Shown here: positions 44,925 through 55,500 of the stretch, in pieces | Numbering within the stretch: the first letter of the stretch is position 1 | Layout: every line of letters starts with the position of its first letter | Source: Phycisphaeraceae bacterium | Lineage (GTDB): Bacteria > Planctomycetota > Phycisphaerae > Phycisphaerales > Phycisphaeraceae | Direction of reading: 5' to 3' | Assembly: GCA_020851465.1 (NCBI GenBank) | Contig: JADZCR010000002.1 | Span: forward strand, 62,001 to 126,000 | Length of the DNA stretch: 64,000 bases | The notes under the pieces: model-generated | Seen by the model: only the letters and a program-made list of their open reading frames with translations | Told to the model about the DNA's origin: nothing | The model's database searches: none | Program-made: the position numbers and the translations under genes

Positions 44925-46364
44925 CTACGCAGGTGCGGACGAATCACCAAACAGCGTCGTTTCATCGGCGGCCCGTCTGGGTTGTGACTTCGATTTACGC
45001 TGCGTTCGCGGCGGCGGTACCTCTCCCCCATCCACCACCTCGCTGGACACCCGCCCGTCCGCCAATACACTCGTGATGCGCACTCCCGGCGAAACCTGAC
45101 CCGCGCTGCGGAGAACCTTTCCATCCGGGCCGAGCGTCAGACTGTAACCGCGCTGCAGCACGTTCAACGGGCCAACCGCCTGAAGCTGACGTGACAAAGC
45201 TGCCAACTTATCGGCGTCAGCTTTGACACGGCCTGGCAGCGAGCTGACAAGCCGCTCCCGAAGTCGAGCGAATTTTTCCCGATGCGGATCAACCATCCGT
45301 TCAGGGCGGCGGAACATCGCGTGTCTCGCAAGTGCTGCGAGCCGTTGACGACTGCTCTCAGCCCGATTGCGCAACATGCGCGTCATACGATCCGCCAGTT
45401 GTGTCACCTGCTGCTGGAGCGTCCGGCGGTCGGGGATCAGCGTCATCGCGGCCTGTGTCGGCGTCGAACAGCGAACATCGGCGACAAGCTCGGCAATGGT
45501 CTGGTCCGTCTCATGTCCGATCGCCGCAACGATCGGCAGCGCGCAGCGGAAAATCGCATCGGCGACGACACGCTCGTTAAACGCCCAGAGGTCTTCGATC
45601 GACCCGCCGCCGCGTGTCAGGATCACCGCGTCGATGCCCAGCGATTTCCCCTGTCGTGACAGAGCATCAATGGCAGCGGCGATCTCCGGCGCGGCTGCGG
45701 CGCCCTGCACCCGTACATCCACGAGCAGCAATTCACATCCGCTCCACCGTCGGCCGGCGGTGTTGATCACGTCCTGCAACGCAGCGCCGCTCCGGGAGGT
45801 CACCACCGCGACGCGATAAGGCATCGAAGGCAAGCGCTTCTTTCGCTCATTATCGAAATAGCCAGCCCGACGAAGCTCCTCGCACAGGGCTTTGTAGCGA
45901 GCTTCCAGTGCGCCTTGACCAACAGGTTCAAGCGCATCGACGTAAAGCTGAAGACTGCCTTGCGCATCGAAGTAGTCGATGCGGCCGGTCGCGACGACTT
46001 CCATGCCGTCGGCCACGGGAAACGAAACACGTCTCGCAGCCGACGCAAAGCAGACGCAGCGCAGACTTCCACCCTCATCCTTGAGACTGAAAAACCAGTG
46101 CGCACGCTCGGAAAAATTGCTCACCTCACCTACGACACGCACCTTGGGGGGCAATCCCGCAGCCAGCGCATCCTTAATCAAGTGCGAAATCTGGCTGACC
46201 GTCAACACCTTCCCACCCCCGGAAGTTCCCCCGGAAGCACGCCTGGAATTTGTCCCGGACGCAGCACCGCCACGAATCACACGAGAGTCTGGTGATGAAC
46301 GAGATCGAGAGCTAGACGATGGCTGCGCGGGGTCGCGGTCGGGATTAAAGGGAAGTCGAGCCAT
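44925..46364 (-). CDS. xseA: Exodeoxyribonuclease VII large subunit
   Basis: XseA degrades single-stranded DNA with XseB in repair. After a ~50-residue Ser/Arg/Gly-rich N-terminus unusual for the family, it has the OB fold (VSQISHLIKDALAAGLPPKVRVVGEVSNF) and the catalytic core with RYKALCEELRRAGYFDNERKKRLP, VVTSRSGAALQDVINT, LTRGGGSIEDLWAFNE and IGHETDQTIAELVADVRCSTPTQAA. The C-terminal helical region ends with the conserved GYSLT segment (VLQRGYSLT). The ATG at 46364 has a GAGG about 15 bases upstream. Confidence 0.95.
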   Translation of the reverse strand: MARLPFNPDRDPAQPSSSSRSRSSPDSRVIRGGAASGTNSRRASGGTSGGGKVLTVSQISHLIKDALAAGLPPKVRVVGEVSNFSERAHWFFSLKDEGGSLRCVCFASAARRVSFPVADGMEVVATGRIDYFDAQGSLQLYVDALEPVGQGALEARYKALCEELRRAGYFDNERKKRLPSMPYRVAVVTSRSGAALQDVINTAGRRWSGCELLLVDVRVQGAAAAPEIAAAIDALSRQGKSLGIDAVILTRGGGSIEDLWAFNERVVADAIFRCALPIVAAIGHETDQTIAELVADVRCSTPTQAAMTLIPDRRTLQQQVTQLADRMTRMLRNRAESSRQRLAALARHAMFRRPERMVDPHREKFARLRERLVSSLPGRVKADADKLAALSRQLQAVGPLNVLQRGYSLTLGPDGKVLRSAGQVSPGVRITSVLADGRVSSEVVDGGEVPPPRTQRKSKSQPRRAADETTLFGDSSAPA

Positions 46365-47774
<1,410 letters not shown>

Positions 47775-47869
47775 GCAATCGCCGCTCCTGCTGTAAAACC
47801 GCAGGGGCAGCGTGACTCTGTAAAACGGAATCTGCTCTCAGGATGCAGCGCGGGTGATTACCCGCAGCG

Positions 47870-48997
47870 TCAGATCTGTATCCGCGCCCAGCGTACGTCT
47901 GTCTGATCGGCTCTGGGGCCGGAGTAGAAAACCGTCAGCACGCTGCCATCGGAGAGGAGCGTTGCGTCCGGCAGCCCCAGCGAGAATTCACCCATCTCAT
48001 TCCACGCATCGGACATGGTGCCTTTTTTCCAGGTCTGTGGTTTGAGTGATGGTTGGTGGACGATCAGTTCGGTTGATTCGGGGAATGATTTTCCGCCGTC
48101 GCTGCTGATGCGTGCTTTGATCGCGGGTGTCGCGGAGCGGTCCACATAAACCAGAAGGAGACGGCCATCGAGGAGTGATACCGGCCTCGCAGGTTGTCCC
48201 GCCAGTCCGGTGTCCCAGAGCGGTCCCCATGTTCTGCCTGAGTCTTTTGAGGCTCGCGCGTGCATGTTGAGATACGCGGCTATCTGTCGATCAAACGTCC
48301 AATAGAAAACCTGCAACGTGCCGTCCCGGAGCATCGCCATGCGTTGATCCCAGCAGAAGACGCGCTTGGAGGGATCGGAGTGAGTGTCCACGCATTCTGT
48401 CCACGTCTTGCCTTGATCGCTTGAAAACGTGATGGAGGCGTGATGCTGCCAGGGCGTCGTGTCGTTGTATGGTTTGTTGACTTCAAATTGTGCCCCCCAC
48501 CGGCCATCGGGCAACACGACCGTTGCGCCGGTGATCGCATCGGGCACTTTGTCATACGGACCAAACGTCACGGGGCGCGGCGTGCTCCAGGTCTGTCCGC
48601 CGTCCTCAGACACCAGCGTGGACATGCGCATGTCCACGAGGCCTTCGGTGATTTCGTTGTACATGGCCTGAAATGGTTCGGAGTAATCCTCCCATCCGAG
48701 CGTCAGCAGCACGCGATTACCCGACAGCGGAGTGGGAAATGCGGCACGCCATTGACCGGGCCTGCCGCCGATCGCCGGTACGGTCGGAGCCGGGTCGATC
48801 ATCGGACTCCATGTCTTTCCCTGATCGTCGGAGTAACGGAGACGAACGCGACCGGTGCGTGACATCTTGGCGGGTGCCAAGCGGTACCCGCAGATCCAGC
48901 GGCCCGTTTCCAGTGCTGCGATGCCGGGAAAACAGCAGCTCAAAGCATCAGTTAACCGGGTGCTCGCGCAGACGACGCCTTCGGAAATGATGTTCAT
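47870..48997 (-). CDS. Sialidase-like BNR-repeat protein
   Basis: Five Asp-box motifs of the S-x-D-x-G-x-[TS]-[WF] type are present (SDDQGKTWS, SEDGGQTWS, SSDQGKTWT, SKDSGRTWG, SSDGGKSFP), which mark the six-bladed propeller of sialidases and related exo-glycosidases. An Arg near the N-terminus and an Arg in the middle (RWGAQFEV) could be part of the substrate triad, but I cannot verify it. There is no signal peptide. Many planctomycete homologs lack proven sialidase activity, so the family is firm but the substrate is not. Confidence 0.8.
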   Translation of the reverse strand: MNIISEGVVCASTRLTDALSCCFPGIAALETGRWICGYRLAPAKMSRTGRVRLRYSDDQGKTWSPMIDPAPTVPAIGGRPGQWRAAFPTPLSGNRVLLTLGWEDYSEPFQAMYNEITEGLVDMRMSTLVSEDGGQTWSTPRPVTFGPYDKVPDAITGATVVLPDGRWGAQFEVNKPYNDTTPWQHHASITFSSDQGKTWTECVDTHSDPSKRVFCWDQRMAMLRDGTLQVFYWTFDRQIAAYLNMHARASKDSGRTWGPLWDTGLAGQPARPVSLLDGRLLLVYVDRSATPAIKARISSDGGKSFPESTELIVHQPSLKPQTWKKGTMSDAWNEMGEFSLGLPDATLLSDGSVLTVFYSGPRADQTDVRWARIQI

Positions 48998-49105
48998 TGC
49001 TGCAGGATAAGAACCGCAATCCGAATCAACAAATGTACCCCGCTCCGCAGGGCTGCGGACGTGCGAAGTTTTTGATTCGCGGCAAGCGAGGCGATTTCAT
49101 CCGCG

Positions 49106-49111
49106 TATAAT
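49106..49111 (+). promoter_or_regulatory. Perfect -10 box next to carA start, leaderless candidate
   Basis: TATAAT is an exact consensus and ends eight bases before the carA ATG at 49120. Transcription would start at about 49118-49120. No Shine-Dalgarno precedes the ATG. No strong -35 box is seen. Confidence 0.5.
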
Positions 49112-49119
49112 CCCCGCCG

Positions 49120-50355
49120 ATGAGCGAAAATCGAAAACAGCAATTACTCCCGACCGTTCCTGCAAAACTGGCGCTGGAAGACGGCAGCGTCTTCAGCGGG
49201 CAGGCATTCGGTAATCTCACCCCGCGCAGCATCGATGGCGAAGTCTGCTTCAACACCTCGCTGAGCGGCTATCAGGAAATCCTCACCGATCCTTCGTACT
49301 ACGGCCAGATCGTGACGATGACGTACCCGCTGATCGGTAACTACGGCGTCAGCGAAGACGACATGGAATCCCGCCGTATCTGGGTGTCAGGCTTCGTGGT
49401 GCGTGAGTTGTCGAACATCGCCAGCAACTATCGCTCGACGCGATCGCTCTCTGACTGGCTCGCCAGTCAGAACGCGACGGGTATTACAGGCATCGACACG
49501 CGGGCATTGACACGATTGCTGCGTATTCGCGGTGCGCTGAACGGAATCCTCTCGACAGAGCAGCGCAGCGATGAGGAGCTGGTTGCGATGGCGCGTCGCG
49601 TGCCGGGACTGGTGGGGAGGAACATCGTTTCCGCCGTCAGCCGCAGCGATGCCCAGCGGTGGGATGAACATCTGGGTGACTGGGCCCCGATTCAGGGCCG
49701 GATCGATCCTCCGACGAAACGATTCAAGGTGGTCGCCCTCGACTGCGGTGCGAAGCTCAACATTCTGCGCAACCTCGTGCAATCGGGTTGCGATGTGACG
49801 GTGCTGCCGTACGACGCCACGCCCGCACAAATTCTGGAGCACAAGCCCAGCGGACTATTCGTCTCCAATGGTCCGGGTGATCCGGCTGCGGTGACGCCGA
49901 CCATCGACACCCTCCGCCAGATGCGCGGTAAGTTGCCGATCTTCGGAATCTGTCTTGGCCATCAGTTGCTGAGCCTGGCGATGGGAGCAACGACCTTCAA
50001 ATTAAAATTCGGTCATCGCGGCGGTAACCAGCCGGTGCAAAACCAACAGACCGGCAAAGTAGAAATCACCAGCCAGAACCACGGTTTCGCGGTCGATACT
50101 GAGTCCCTGGCGAAAGTGGGCGGCGAGCCGACACACATCAATCTCAACGATCGAACTCTGGAAGGCTTCCGGCATAAGACGGACCCGATTTTCGCGGTGC
50201 AATATCACCCGGAAGCGGCACCGGGGCCGCATGATGCACGGTACCTGTTTGACTGCTTCATTAACATGATGACCACTGGCCGCAGTCCAACCGGCGAACA
50301 GATGGCCGACGCCCAGAACCAGAGAAATAGGTTGACTGCCGCGGAATCAACCTGA
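49120..50355 (+). CDS. carA: Carbamoyl-phosphate synthase small subunit
   Basis: CarA hydrolyses glutamine and passes ammonia to CarB to make carbamoyl phosphate for arginine and pyrimidine synthesis. The N-terminal domain has LEDGSVFSGQAFG and FNTSLSGYQEILTDPSYYGQIV; the glutaminase domain has the catalytic Cys278 in GICLGHQL and the His-Glu in YHPEAAPGP. Length 411 fits the family. carB is not in the window. Carbamoyl phosphate is also the donor for the carbamoyltransferase at 52955. The mRNA may be leaderless. Confidence 0.95.
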   Translation: MSENRKQQLLPTVPAKLALEDGSVFSGQAFGNLTPRSIDGEVCFNTSLSGYQEILTDPSYYGQIVTMTYPLIGNYGVSEDDMESRRIWVSGFVVRELSNIASNYRSTRSLSDWLASQNATGITGIDTRALTRLLRIRGALNGILSTEQRSDEELVAMARRVPGLVGRNIVSAVSRSDAQRWDEHLGDWAPIQGRIDPPTKRFKVVALDCGAKLNILRNLVQSGCDVTVLPYDATPAQILEHKPSGLFVSNGPGDPAAVTPTIDTLRQMRGKLPIFGICLGHQLLSLAMGATTFKLKFGHRGGNQPVQNQQTGKVEITSQNHGFAVDTESLAKVGGEPTHINLNDRTLEGFRHKTDPIFAVQYHPEAAPGPHDARYLFDCFINMMTTGRSPTGEQMADAQNQRNRLTAAEST

Positions 50356-50488
50356 TTAGTGATGATGAGGTGTCCAAAGGATGTGGGAGACTCTGGTAAT
50401 TTGGATAAAATAAGAAAAATAGGATATTGATGAGGGAAAAGATACCCTTGATACCTCAAAAAAATCGTATTCAAACAAATTTTATTCC

Positions 50489-50517
50489 TTGCATCAGGCA
50501 AAAGTCTGATGTACGAT
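50489..50517 (+). promoter_or_regulatory. Sigma-70-type promoter of the PEP-CTERM gene
   Basis: TTGCAT (50489-50494) and TACGAT (50512-50517) are 17 bases apart and lie about 68 bases before the ATG at 50586, leaving a structured leader. Confidence 0.5.
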
Positions 50518-50527
50518 CCAATCGCAC

Positions 50528-50567
50528 GTTCTCGGGAGAGAACCCGCGTTACATGAGGGAGCGCGGG
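50528..50567 (+). promoter_or_regulatory. Two consecutive hairpins in the 5' leader
   Basis: Stem 1 is GTTCTC/GAGAAC with a GGGA tetraloop (50528-50543). Stem 2 is CCCGCG/CGCGGG (50543-50548 with 50562-50567) with a 13-base loop. They share base 50543. They lie between the promoter and the Shine-Dalgarno, so the transcript leader is likely folded. No T-run follows, so it is not a terminator. Confidence 0.45.
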
Positions 50568-50585
50568 CTTAGAGGGAGACAAAGG

Positions 50586-51557
50586 ATGCCCATAGTTAGC
50601 CGAATTTCGCTCAAAAAGCTGTGCTATGGCTTGGCTGTTCTGAGTGCGGCAGTGATGCCTGCGCAGGCAGTTACCCATGTGATGACCAGCGGTCTGGCGT
50701 CGGCGACGTTTGACGATCAGTCCGGGCAGATCACCAGTTGGACGCTCAACGGCGTCGAACACGTCGGTCAAGGCGGATCGCTCGGCGGACTCTCCTATTT
50801 CTACCGCATCGGTTCATCCGGCCCCGAAAAAGCCATCGGTAACAATGGCGAGCTGGTCTTCCAAAACGTGGAGCAGGTACTGCCTCACGTCATCAACGCA
50901 CACTACACCGCGGCTGGAAAGTTTAAAGTCACGCTTATGTACCGCATCCTCGGTGCGGGTACCACGTTTTCCAAGCTGGATATGAACCTCCAGCTGGATA
51001 CCCTCTCAACCACCGATCAGGACTTCCACCTCTTCGCCTATAACGATCACGGCTTGGATAACCCCCTGGCTTCACCCGGAGACCTCGACGATCAGGTCAC
51101 CATCTCACCCAGTGCTCCGACAGTCAACAACATCGGCATACAAGTCGATTTTGCAGATGGAGTTAACGTCCGAGACACCATTCTGGGTAACAATGGCTTT
51201 GGCCCCGCGTTCCTCGGTCCGCAGGGATATCAGGCTGGAACCGCTGCTTCGATTTACGGTATGCTGACCGACGGCGACGCCGATAATCTCAACGGTACGC
51301 TGTCGGCCTTCAGCGGCGATCTGGCTTACGCCTTCCAATACGACTTCCTGCTTCGCAATATCAACGCCCCGCCTGACGTGACTTCTGAAAAGCTATTCAC
51401 CATTCAGGACTTCAAAATCCTGAATCGACCTGGTATAATTGTTCCTATTCCCGAACCTTTGACTTCATTTTTGGGAATTCTTGGTGTAGGATCATTAGGG
51501 CTATACACCCTGCGGCGGTCTTATCGTGGCGACGGTGAGGCACAGCCGGCTCGGTGA
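50586..51557 (+). CDS. PEP-CTERM sorting domain protein
   Basis: The ATG at 50586 has AAAGG just upstream. A signal peptide (LKKLCYGLAVLSAAVMPAQA) leads into a ~250-residue beta-rich region with no recognised domain, with repeats of the form SxDFxxQxxxLTW absent. The C-terminus has PIPEPLTSFLGILGVGSLGLYTLRRSYR, split here as proline-rich motif PEP, hydrophobic helix, and Arg cluster: a PEP-CTERM signal. It is therefore exported and handled by an exosortase. Its stop overlaps the start of the next gene, a sigma-54-dependent activator, by four bases (GTGA). Function unknown. Confidence 0.8.
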   Translation: MPIVSRISLKKLCYGLAVLSAAVMPAQAVTHVMTSGLASATFDDQSGQITSWTLNGVEHVGQGGSLGGLSYFYRIGSSGPEKAIGNNGELVFQNVEQVLPHVINAHYTAAGKFKVTLMYRILGAGTTFSKLDMNLQLDTLSTTDQDFHLFAYNDHGLDNPLASPGDLDDQVTISPSAPTVNNIGIQVDFADGVNVRDTILGNNGFGPAFLGPQGYQAGTAASIYGMLTDGDADNLNGTLSAFSGDLAYAFQYDFLLRNINAPPDVTSEKLFTIQDFKILNRPGIIVPIPEPLTSFLGILGVGSLGLYTLRRSYRGDGEAQPAR

Positions 51558-52735
51558 TTGGAGAAGAAAGCCAGTTTCGGGGCCGGGACCCTATTCCCGG
51601 GGAGAGTGAGACCTCAGTGGAAACAAAACCTACGATCGAAAACAGTTCATCGGCACCAGCCGACGCGCTGTCTCGCGGGCAGGAGGATGTATTCGCCCGA
51701 GAGGACGCACGCGAGTCGGCACAATCCGAATCATCAGCGGCATCTCCTGTAGCCGTGCGTGGTGACGGTGCTGCCCAGCCGATGATGGTGTTCCGCAGCG
51801 AGTGCATGCACCGCCTCTACGGTGCCATTGAAGCCGTAGGCCGTCGTGAAGTCACCGCAATGATCCACGGCGAATCGGGTACCGGTAAAGAACTCGTCGC
51901 ACGCCAGCTTCACCTGCTGTCCAGCCGCAGCTCACGTCCTTTCGTTCCCGTTGACTGCACCACACTTCACGACTCGATGATGGAGTCGCAGTTGTTCGGT
52001 CACGTCAAGGGATCGTTTACGGGCGCGCAGCAGTCCACCATCGGCTTCTTCCGTTCTGCTGAGGGCGGCACCCTTTTCCTCGATGAAATCGGCGAGCTTC
52101 CGCTTGATGTTCAGGCCAAGCTCCTCCGCGTGATTCAGGAGCGGGCAGTCACCCCTCTGGGTGCAGTCAAGTCGATCCCGATCGACGTTCGTCTCGTCGC
52201 AGCTACTCACCGTGATCTGGAAGCGATGGTTCGCCGCGGAACCTTCCGCGAAGACCTCTTTTTCCGGCTCAACGTGATCCAGCTTCGTGTTCCGCCGCTG
52301 CGTGACCGCGTGGATGACATCGTTCCGCTGGCGGATCACTTCCTTGGCCGTCTGGCCAAGCTCTACGATGAGCCTGCCAAGAGTCTCGCACCTGATGCGA
52401 TGGCAGCTCTCCAGTGCTTCGACTGGCCCGGTAACGTCCGCGAGCTTGCGAACGCGGTTGAGCACGCCTCGGTCTTCTGCACGACCGATCTCATCCGCGC
52501 CAACGACCTGCCTGAAAAGATCCGCACTGCCAGCGTTAATGCAACGCCGACTCTCGACCAGCGGGTCGTCCCGCTCGAAGTTGCTGAGCGTAACCACATC
52601 GCCCACGCACTCCGCGTGGCTGATGGTAATCAGGCCAAGGCAGCTCGTTTGCTCGGCATCCAGCGTCAGCGGCTGTATCGCAAGATCGAGCTTTACGGCC
52701 TTGACACGCTCACTCGTACCGGTGGCGTCGAATAA
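51554..52735 (+). CDS. Sigma-54-dependent AAA+ transcriptional activator without sensor domain
   Basis: Walker A GESGTGKE (106-113), the sigma-54 contact loop GSFTGA (153-158, consensus GAFTGA), Walker B LFLDEIG (174-180), the arginine-finger region FREDLFFRLNV and the C-terminal Fis-type helix-turn-helix (NQAKAARLLGIQRQRLYRKIE) are present. The N-terminal ~75 residues are polar and low in complexity; no receiver, GAF or PAS domain is seen, so its control is not by a classical phosphorelay. It activates sigma-54 promoters. It starts at GTG overlapping the PEP-CTERM gene and probably cotranscribed with it. A GTG at residue 22 is an alternative. Confidence 0.9.
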   Translation: MIGEESQFRGRDPIPGESETSVETKPTIENSSSAPADALSRGQEDVFAREDARESAQSESSAASPVAVRGDGAAQPMMVFRSECMHRLYGAIEAVGRREVTAMIHGESGTGKELVARQLHLLSSRSSRPFVPVDCTTLHDSMMESQLFGHVKGSFTGAQQSTIGFFRSAEGGTLFLDEIGELPLDVQAKLLRVIQERAVTPLGAVKSIPIDVRLVAATHRDLEAMVRRGTFREDLFFRLNVIQLRVPPLRDRVDDIVPLADHFLGRLAKLYDEPAKSLAPDAMAALQCFDWPGNVRELANAVEHASVFCTTDLIRANDLPEKIRTASVNATPTLDQRVVPLEVAERNHIAHALRVADGNQAKAARLLGIQRQRLYRKIELYGLDTLTRTGGVE

Positions 52736-52783
52736 TCAGCCGTCGAAAATCCCGATTCTTACCCATTATTGAATCGCCATCAT

Positions 52784-52817
52784 CCGCCCGCCGCTATTCC
52801 GGCGGGCGGTTGTTTTT
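52784..52817 (+). terminator. Rho-independent terminator after the sigma-54 activator gene
   Basis: A 10-bp GC-rich stem (CCGCCCGCCG with CGGCGGGCGG) and a six-base loop are followed by TTGTTTTT. It ends the PEP-CTERM/activator operon, 49 bases after the stop codon. Confidence 0.85.
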
Positions 52818-52954
52818 CCTGGAACTTCAGCGGAAGGTGCCTCTCTGCTTCGTGACCTGGCAGGCCGTCTGTAATGCGGCTGCCCGGATAAAACAGAAAA
52901 ATATCGCAGAAAATCTGCGCCGCAGAACAGGTCGCGCGTTAAATTTCGACTCTG

Positions 52955-54799
52955 ATGACGGCTATTCTGGGTATCTCCGCGTTTTACCACGACTCCGCAG
53001 CGGCACTGGTGGTTGATGGCTCGATCGTCGCCGCAGCTCAGGAGGAGCGATTCACCCGTCGCAAGCACGACTTCGAATTTCCCATCCATGCGATCGACTA
53101 CTGCCTCTCCGAGGCCGGTCTGAAGCCTGAGCAGCTTGATTACGTCGGCTTCTACGACAAGCCCTTCCTGAAGTTTGAGCGACTGCTCGAAACTTATGTC
53201 GCCTATGCGCCTGCGGGATTCCGCTCCTTCGTCCAGGCGATGCCGTTGTGGCTCAAGCAGAAGCTCTACTTGCCGCGTGAGATCCGCAAGGGCTTGCGCG
53301 GGGCATACAGGAAACGCTGCGTCTTTACCGAGCATCACGAATCACATGCCGCCAGCGCATTTTTTCCGTCTCCCTACGAAGAGGCGGCGATCCTCACGCT
53401 CGATGGCGTCGGCGAATGGACGACCACCAGTTTCGGCATCGGACGCGGCAACAAAATCCAGCTCACGCATCAGATCAGGTTCCCGCACTCGCTGGGGCTT
53501 CTCTACTCCGCGTTTACTTACTTCACCGGATTTCGTGTCAACAGCGGCGAATACAAACTCATGGGGCTGGCTCCCTACGGCAAGCCGATCTATGCCGATC
53601 TCATCCGGGAGAAACTGATCGACATCAAAACTGACGGCTCATTCCGCATGGACATGTCGTACTTCAATTACTGCCAGGGGCTTACCATGACAAGCCCAAA
53701 GTTCGACAAGCTCTTCGGCGGGCCGCGTCGCAAGCCGGAGTCTCCGGTGACTCAGCGAGAAATGGACATCGCAGCGTCGATCCAGGCGGTTACCGAAGAA
53801 GCGATGGTCAGGATCGCCCGTCACGTCAAGCATGTCACCGGAATGAAACACCTCTGTCTGGCTGGCGGCGTGGCTCTCAACTGCGTCGGAAACGGCAAGA
53901 TTCTGCGCGATGGAGCCTTCGACGATATCTGGATCCAGCCCGCAGCAGGTGATGCGGGCGGAGCACTGGGAGTCGCGCTGTTCATCTGGCATCAGCTTCT
54001 CGACAATCCGCGCACCCGAAAGGCGGGTGAGAGCGATCATCAGGCCGGCTCACTGCTGGGGCCGCGTTTCGGCGATGAGCTAATCCGTGAATTTCTCAAC
54101 TCCGCCGGCGCGAAGTACCGCCGCTTCGACGACGACGAGTCGCTCTGCGATTTCGTGGCTGATCTGGCGGCCGGTGAAAAAGTCATCGGTTGGGTGCAGG
54201 GACGAATGGAGTTCGGCCCGCGGGCGCTGGGGTCGCGATCGATCATCGGCGATGCCCGCAGTGAAAAAATGCAGTCGGTGATGAATGTCAAAATCAAATT
54301 CCGCGAATCGTTCCGTCCATTTGCGCCGGTGGTGCTGCACGACCGCACGCATGAATACTTCGACATGCGGCAAGGCCAGGAAAGCCCCTACATGCTGCTG
54401 GTCGCTCCAGTGAGACAGGAGCGGCGTCTGAAACTCAACGGCGGATCCGAACACCTCCAGGGCATCGACAAGCTGAAAATCAAACGCTCGGATATCCCGG
54501 CTGTCACGCACGTCGATTACTCCGCCCGCGTGCAAACAATCGACCCGGTGCGGCACGGACGATTTCACATGTTGCTGAAAAAGTTTGAGTCGCGCACAGG
54601 ATGCCCGGTCATGATCAACACCAGCTTCAACGTGCGCGGTGAACCGATCGTCTGCTCGCATGAACATGCTTACCGCTGTTTTCTGGCGACAAACATGGAT
54701 GTGCTCGTGCTCGAACGCAACGTGCTCATCAAGGAAGAACAACCGAATCTCAAGCCGATCGACGTGGCGAAATATCTGGCGGAGTTCCAACTGGACTGA
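52955..54799 (+). CDS. Carbamoyltransferase (NodU/CmcH/SxtI type)
   Basis: At 614 residues it has both halves of the family: the N-terminal Kae1-like half with ILGISAFYHDSAAALV, the HHESHAASAFF metal motif (127-136), LTLDGVGEW and LAGGVALNC; and the C-terminal half with GRMEFGPRALGSRSI, FRPFAPVVL and the conserved INTSFNVRGEPIV. It transfers a carbamoyl group from carbamoyl phosphate, via carbamoyl adenylate, onto a hydroxyl group. It is the first of four genes (carbamoyltransferase, SxtJ-like, DUF5989-like, SGNH) whose order matches genes of saxitoxin clusters. The substrate here is unknown, perhaps a surface polysaccharide. TTAAAT (52939-52944) lies ten bases before the ATG, with no Shine-Dalgarno. 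Confidence 0.93.
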   Translation: MTAILGISAFYHDSAAALVVDGSIVAAAQEERFTRRKHDFEFPIHAIDYCLSEAGLKPEQLDYVGFYDKPFLKFERLLETYVAYAPAGFRSFVQAMPLWLKQKLYLPREIRKGLRGAYRKRCVFTEHHESHAASAFFPSPYEEAAILTLDGVGEWTTTSFGIGRGNKIQLTHQIRFPHSLGLLYSAFTYFTGFRVNSGEYKLMGLAPYGKPIYADLIREKLIDIKTDGSFRMDMSYFNYCQGLTMTSPKFDKLFGGPRRKPESPVTQREMDIAASIQAVTEEAMVRIARHVKHVTGMKHLCLAGGVALNCVGNGKILRDGAFDDIWIQPAAGDAGGALGVALFIWHQLLDNPRTRKAGESDHQAGSLLGPRFGDELIREFLNSAGAKYRRFDDDESLCDFVADLAAGEKVIGWVQGRMEFGPRALGSRSIIGDARSEKMQSVMNVKIKFRESFRPFAPVVLHDRTHEYFDMRQGQESPYMLLVAPVRQERRLKLNGGSEHLQGIDKLKIKRSDIPAVTHVDYSARVQTIDPVRHGRFHMLLKKFESRTGCPVMINTSFNVRGEPIVCSHEHAYRCFLATNMDVLVLERNVLIKEEQPNLKPIDVAKYLAEFQLD

Positions 54800-54922
54800 A
54801 ATCTTTCCGTTCTATTCAGCAGCTTCGGATCGCCCATGAACCTGAACGCATAACAAAAGGAAATCCTGACTTCTTCCCGTGAGTGTTCATATCGAAATGG
54901 TTGCTGTCCGCGTGAGAACTCT

Positions 54923-55489
54923 ATGGCTGTCATCGAAATCAAACTCAACCCGACAAAACGCGACCTGCGAATTTTCGCGTTGATGTTCGTCGCATTTTTC
55001 GGCCTGCTGGGGCTGATCGCGCTGGGCAAGCGCGAAGCCTTGCTGATTATGGCTGCGGTGACCGGCGCAGCCTTTTTGATCAGCATCGCATTCAATCGCG
55101 ACCAGCCACGAACCATGCAACTCCTGGGCGTGCTGATTCCGCTGACTCTGCTGACCATCGGCGGAATCGAAGGGCTGGGTGTCGATCAATGGACCGTAGC
55201 TGGCGTCGCCTGGGGTGTCGGGGTCGTTGGCGCGATCCTGACGCTCGTTTCACCCGTCATCGGCAAAACGCTCTACACCGGCTGGATGTATGCCGCACTA
55301 CCGCTCGGCTGGACGATGTCGCATCTGATTCTCGGCATCGTGTTCTACCTCGTGGTCACGCCGATCGGCCTGGTGATGAGAGTGTTCGGACACGATCCGA
55401 TGCAATGCCGCATCGACCGCGAAGCGGCGACGTACTGGACCACACACGAGACGACGGCAGATTCCTCCCGTTACTTCCGCCAATACTGA
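54923..55489 (+). CDS. SxtJ-like membrane protein
   Basis: This 188-residue protein has about five hydrophobic segments (roughly 17-35, 39-57, 66-84, 91-110, 134-153) and ends with a short soluble tail. The C-terminal region with WMYAALPLGWTMSHLILGIVFYLVVTPIGLVMRVFG matches the SxtJ family, which is usually shorter (about 130 residues), so the first three helices look like an extension. SxtJ has no proven activity; it is constantly found with carbamoyltransferases. It lies 123 bases after the carbamoyltransferase and 11 before the next gene. Confidence 0.75.
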   Translation: MAVIEIKLNPTKRDLRIFALMFVAFFGLLGLIALGKREALLIMAAVTGAAFLISIAFNRDQPRTMQLLGVLIPLTLLTIGGIEGLGVDQWTVAGVAWGVGVVGAILTLVSPVIGKTLYTGWMYAALPLGWTMSHLILGIVFYLVVTPIGLVMRVFGHDPMQCRIDREAATYWTTHETTADSSRYFRQY

Positions 55490-55500
55490 AAAGGGTCATC

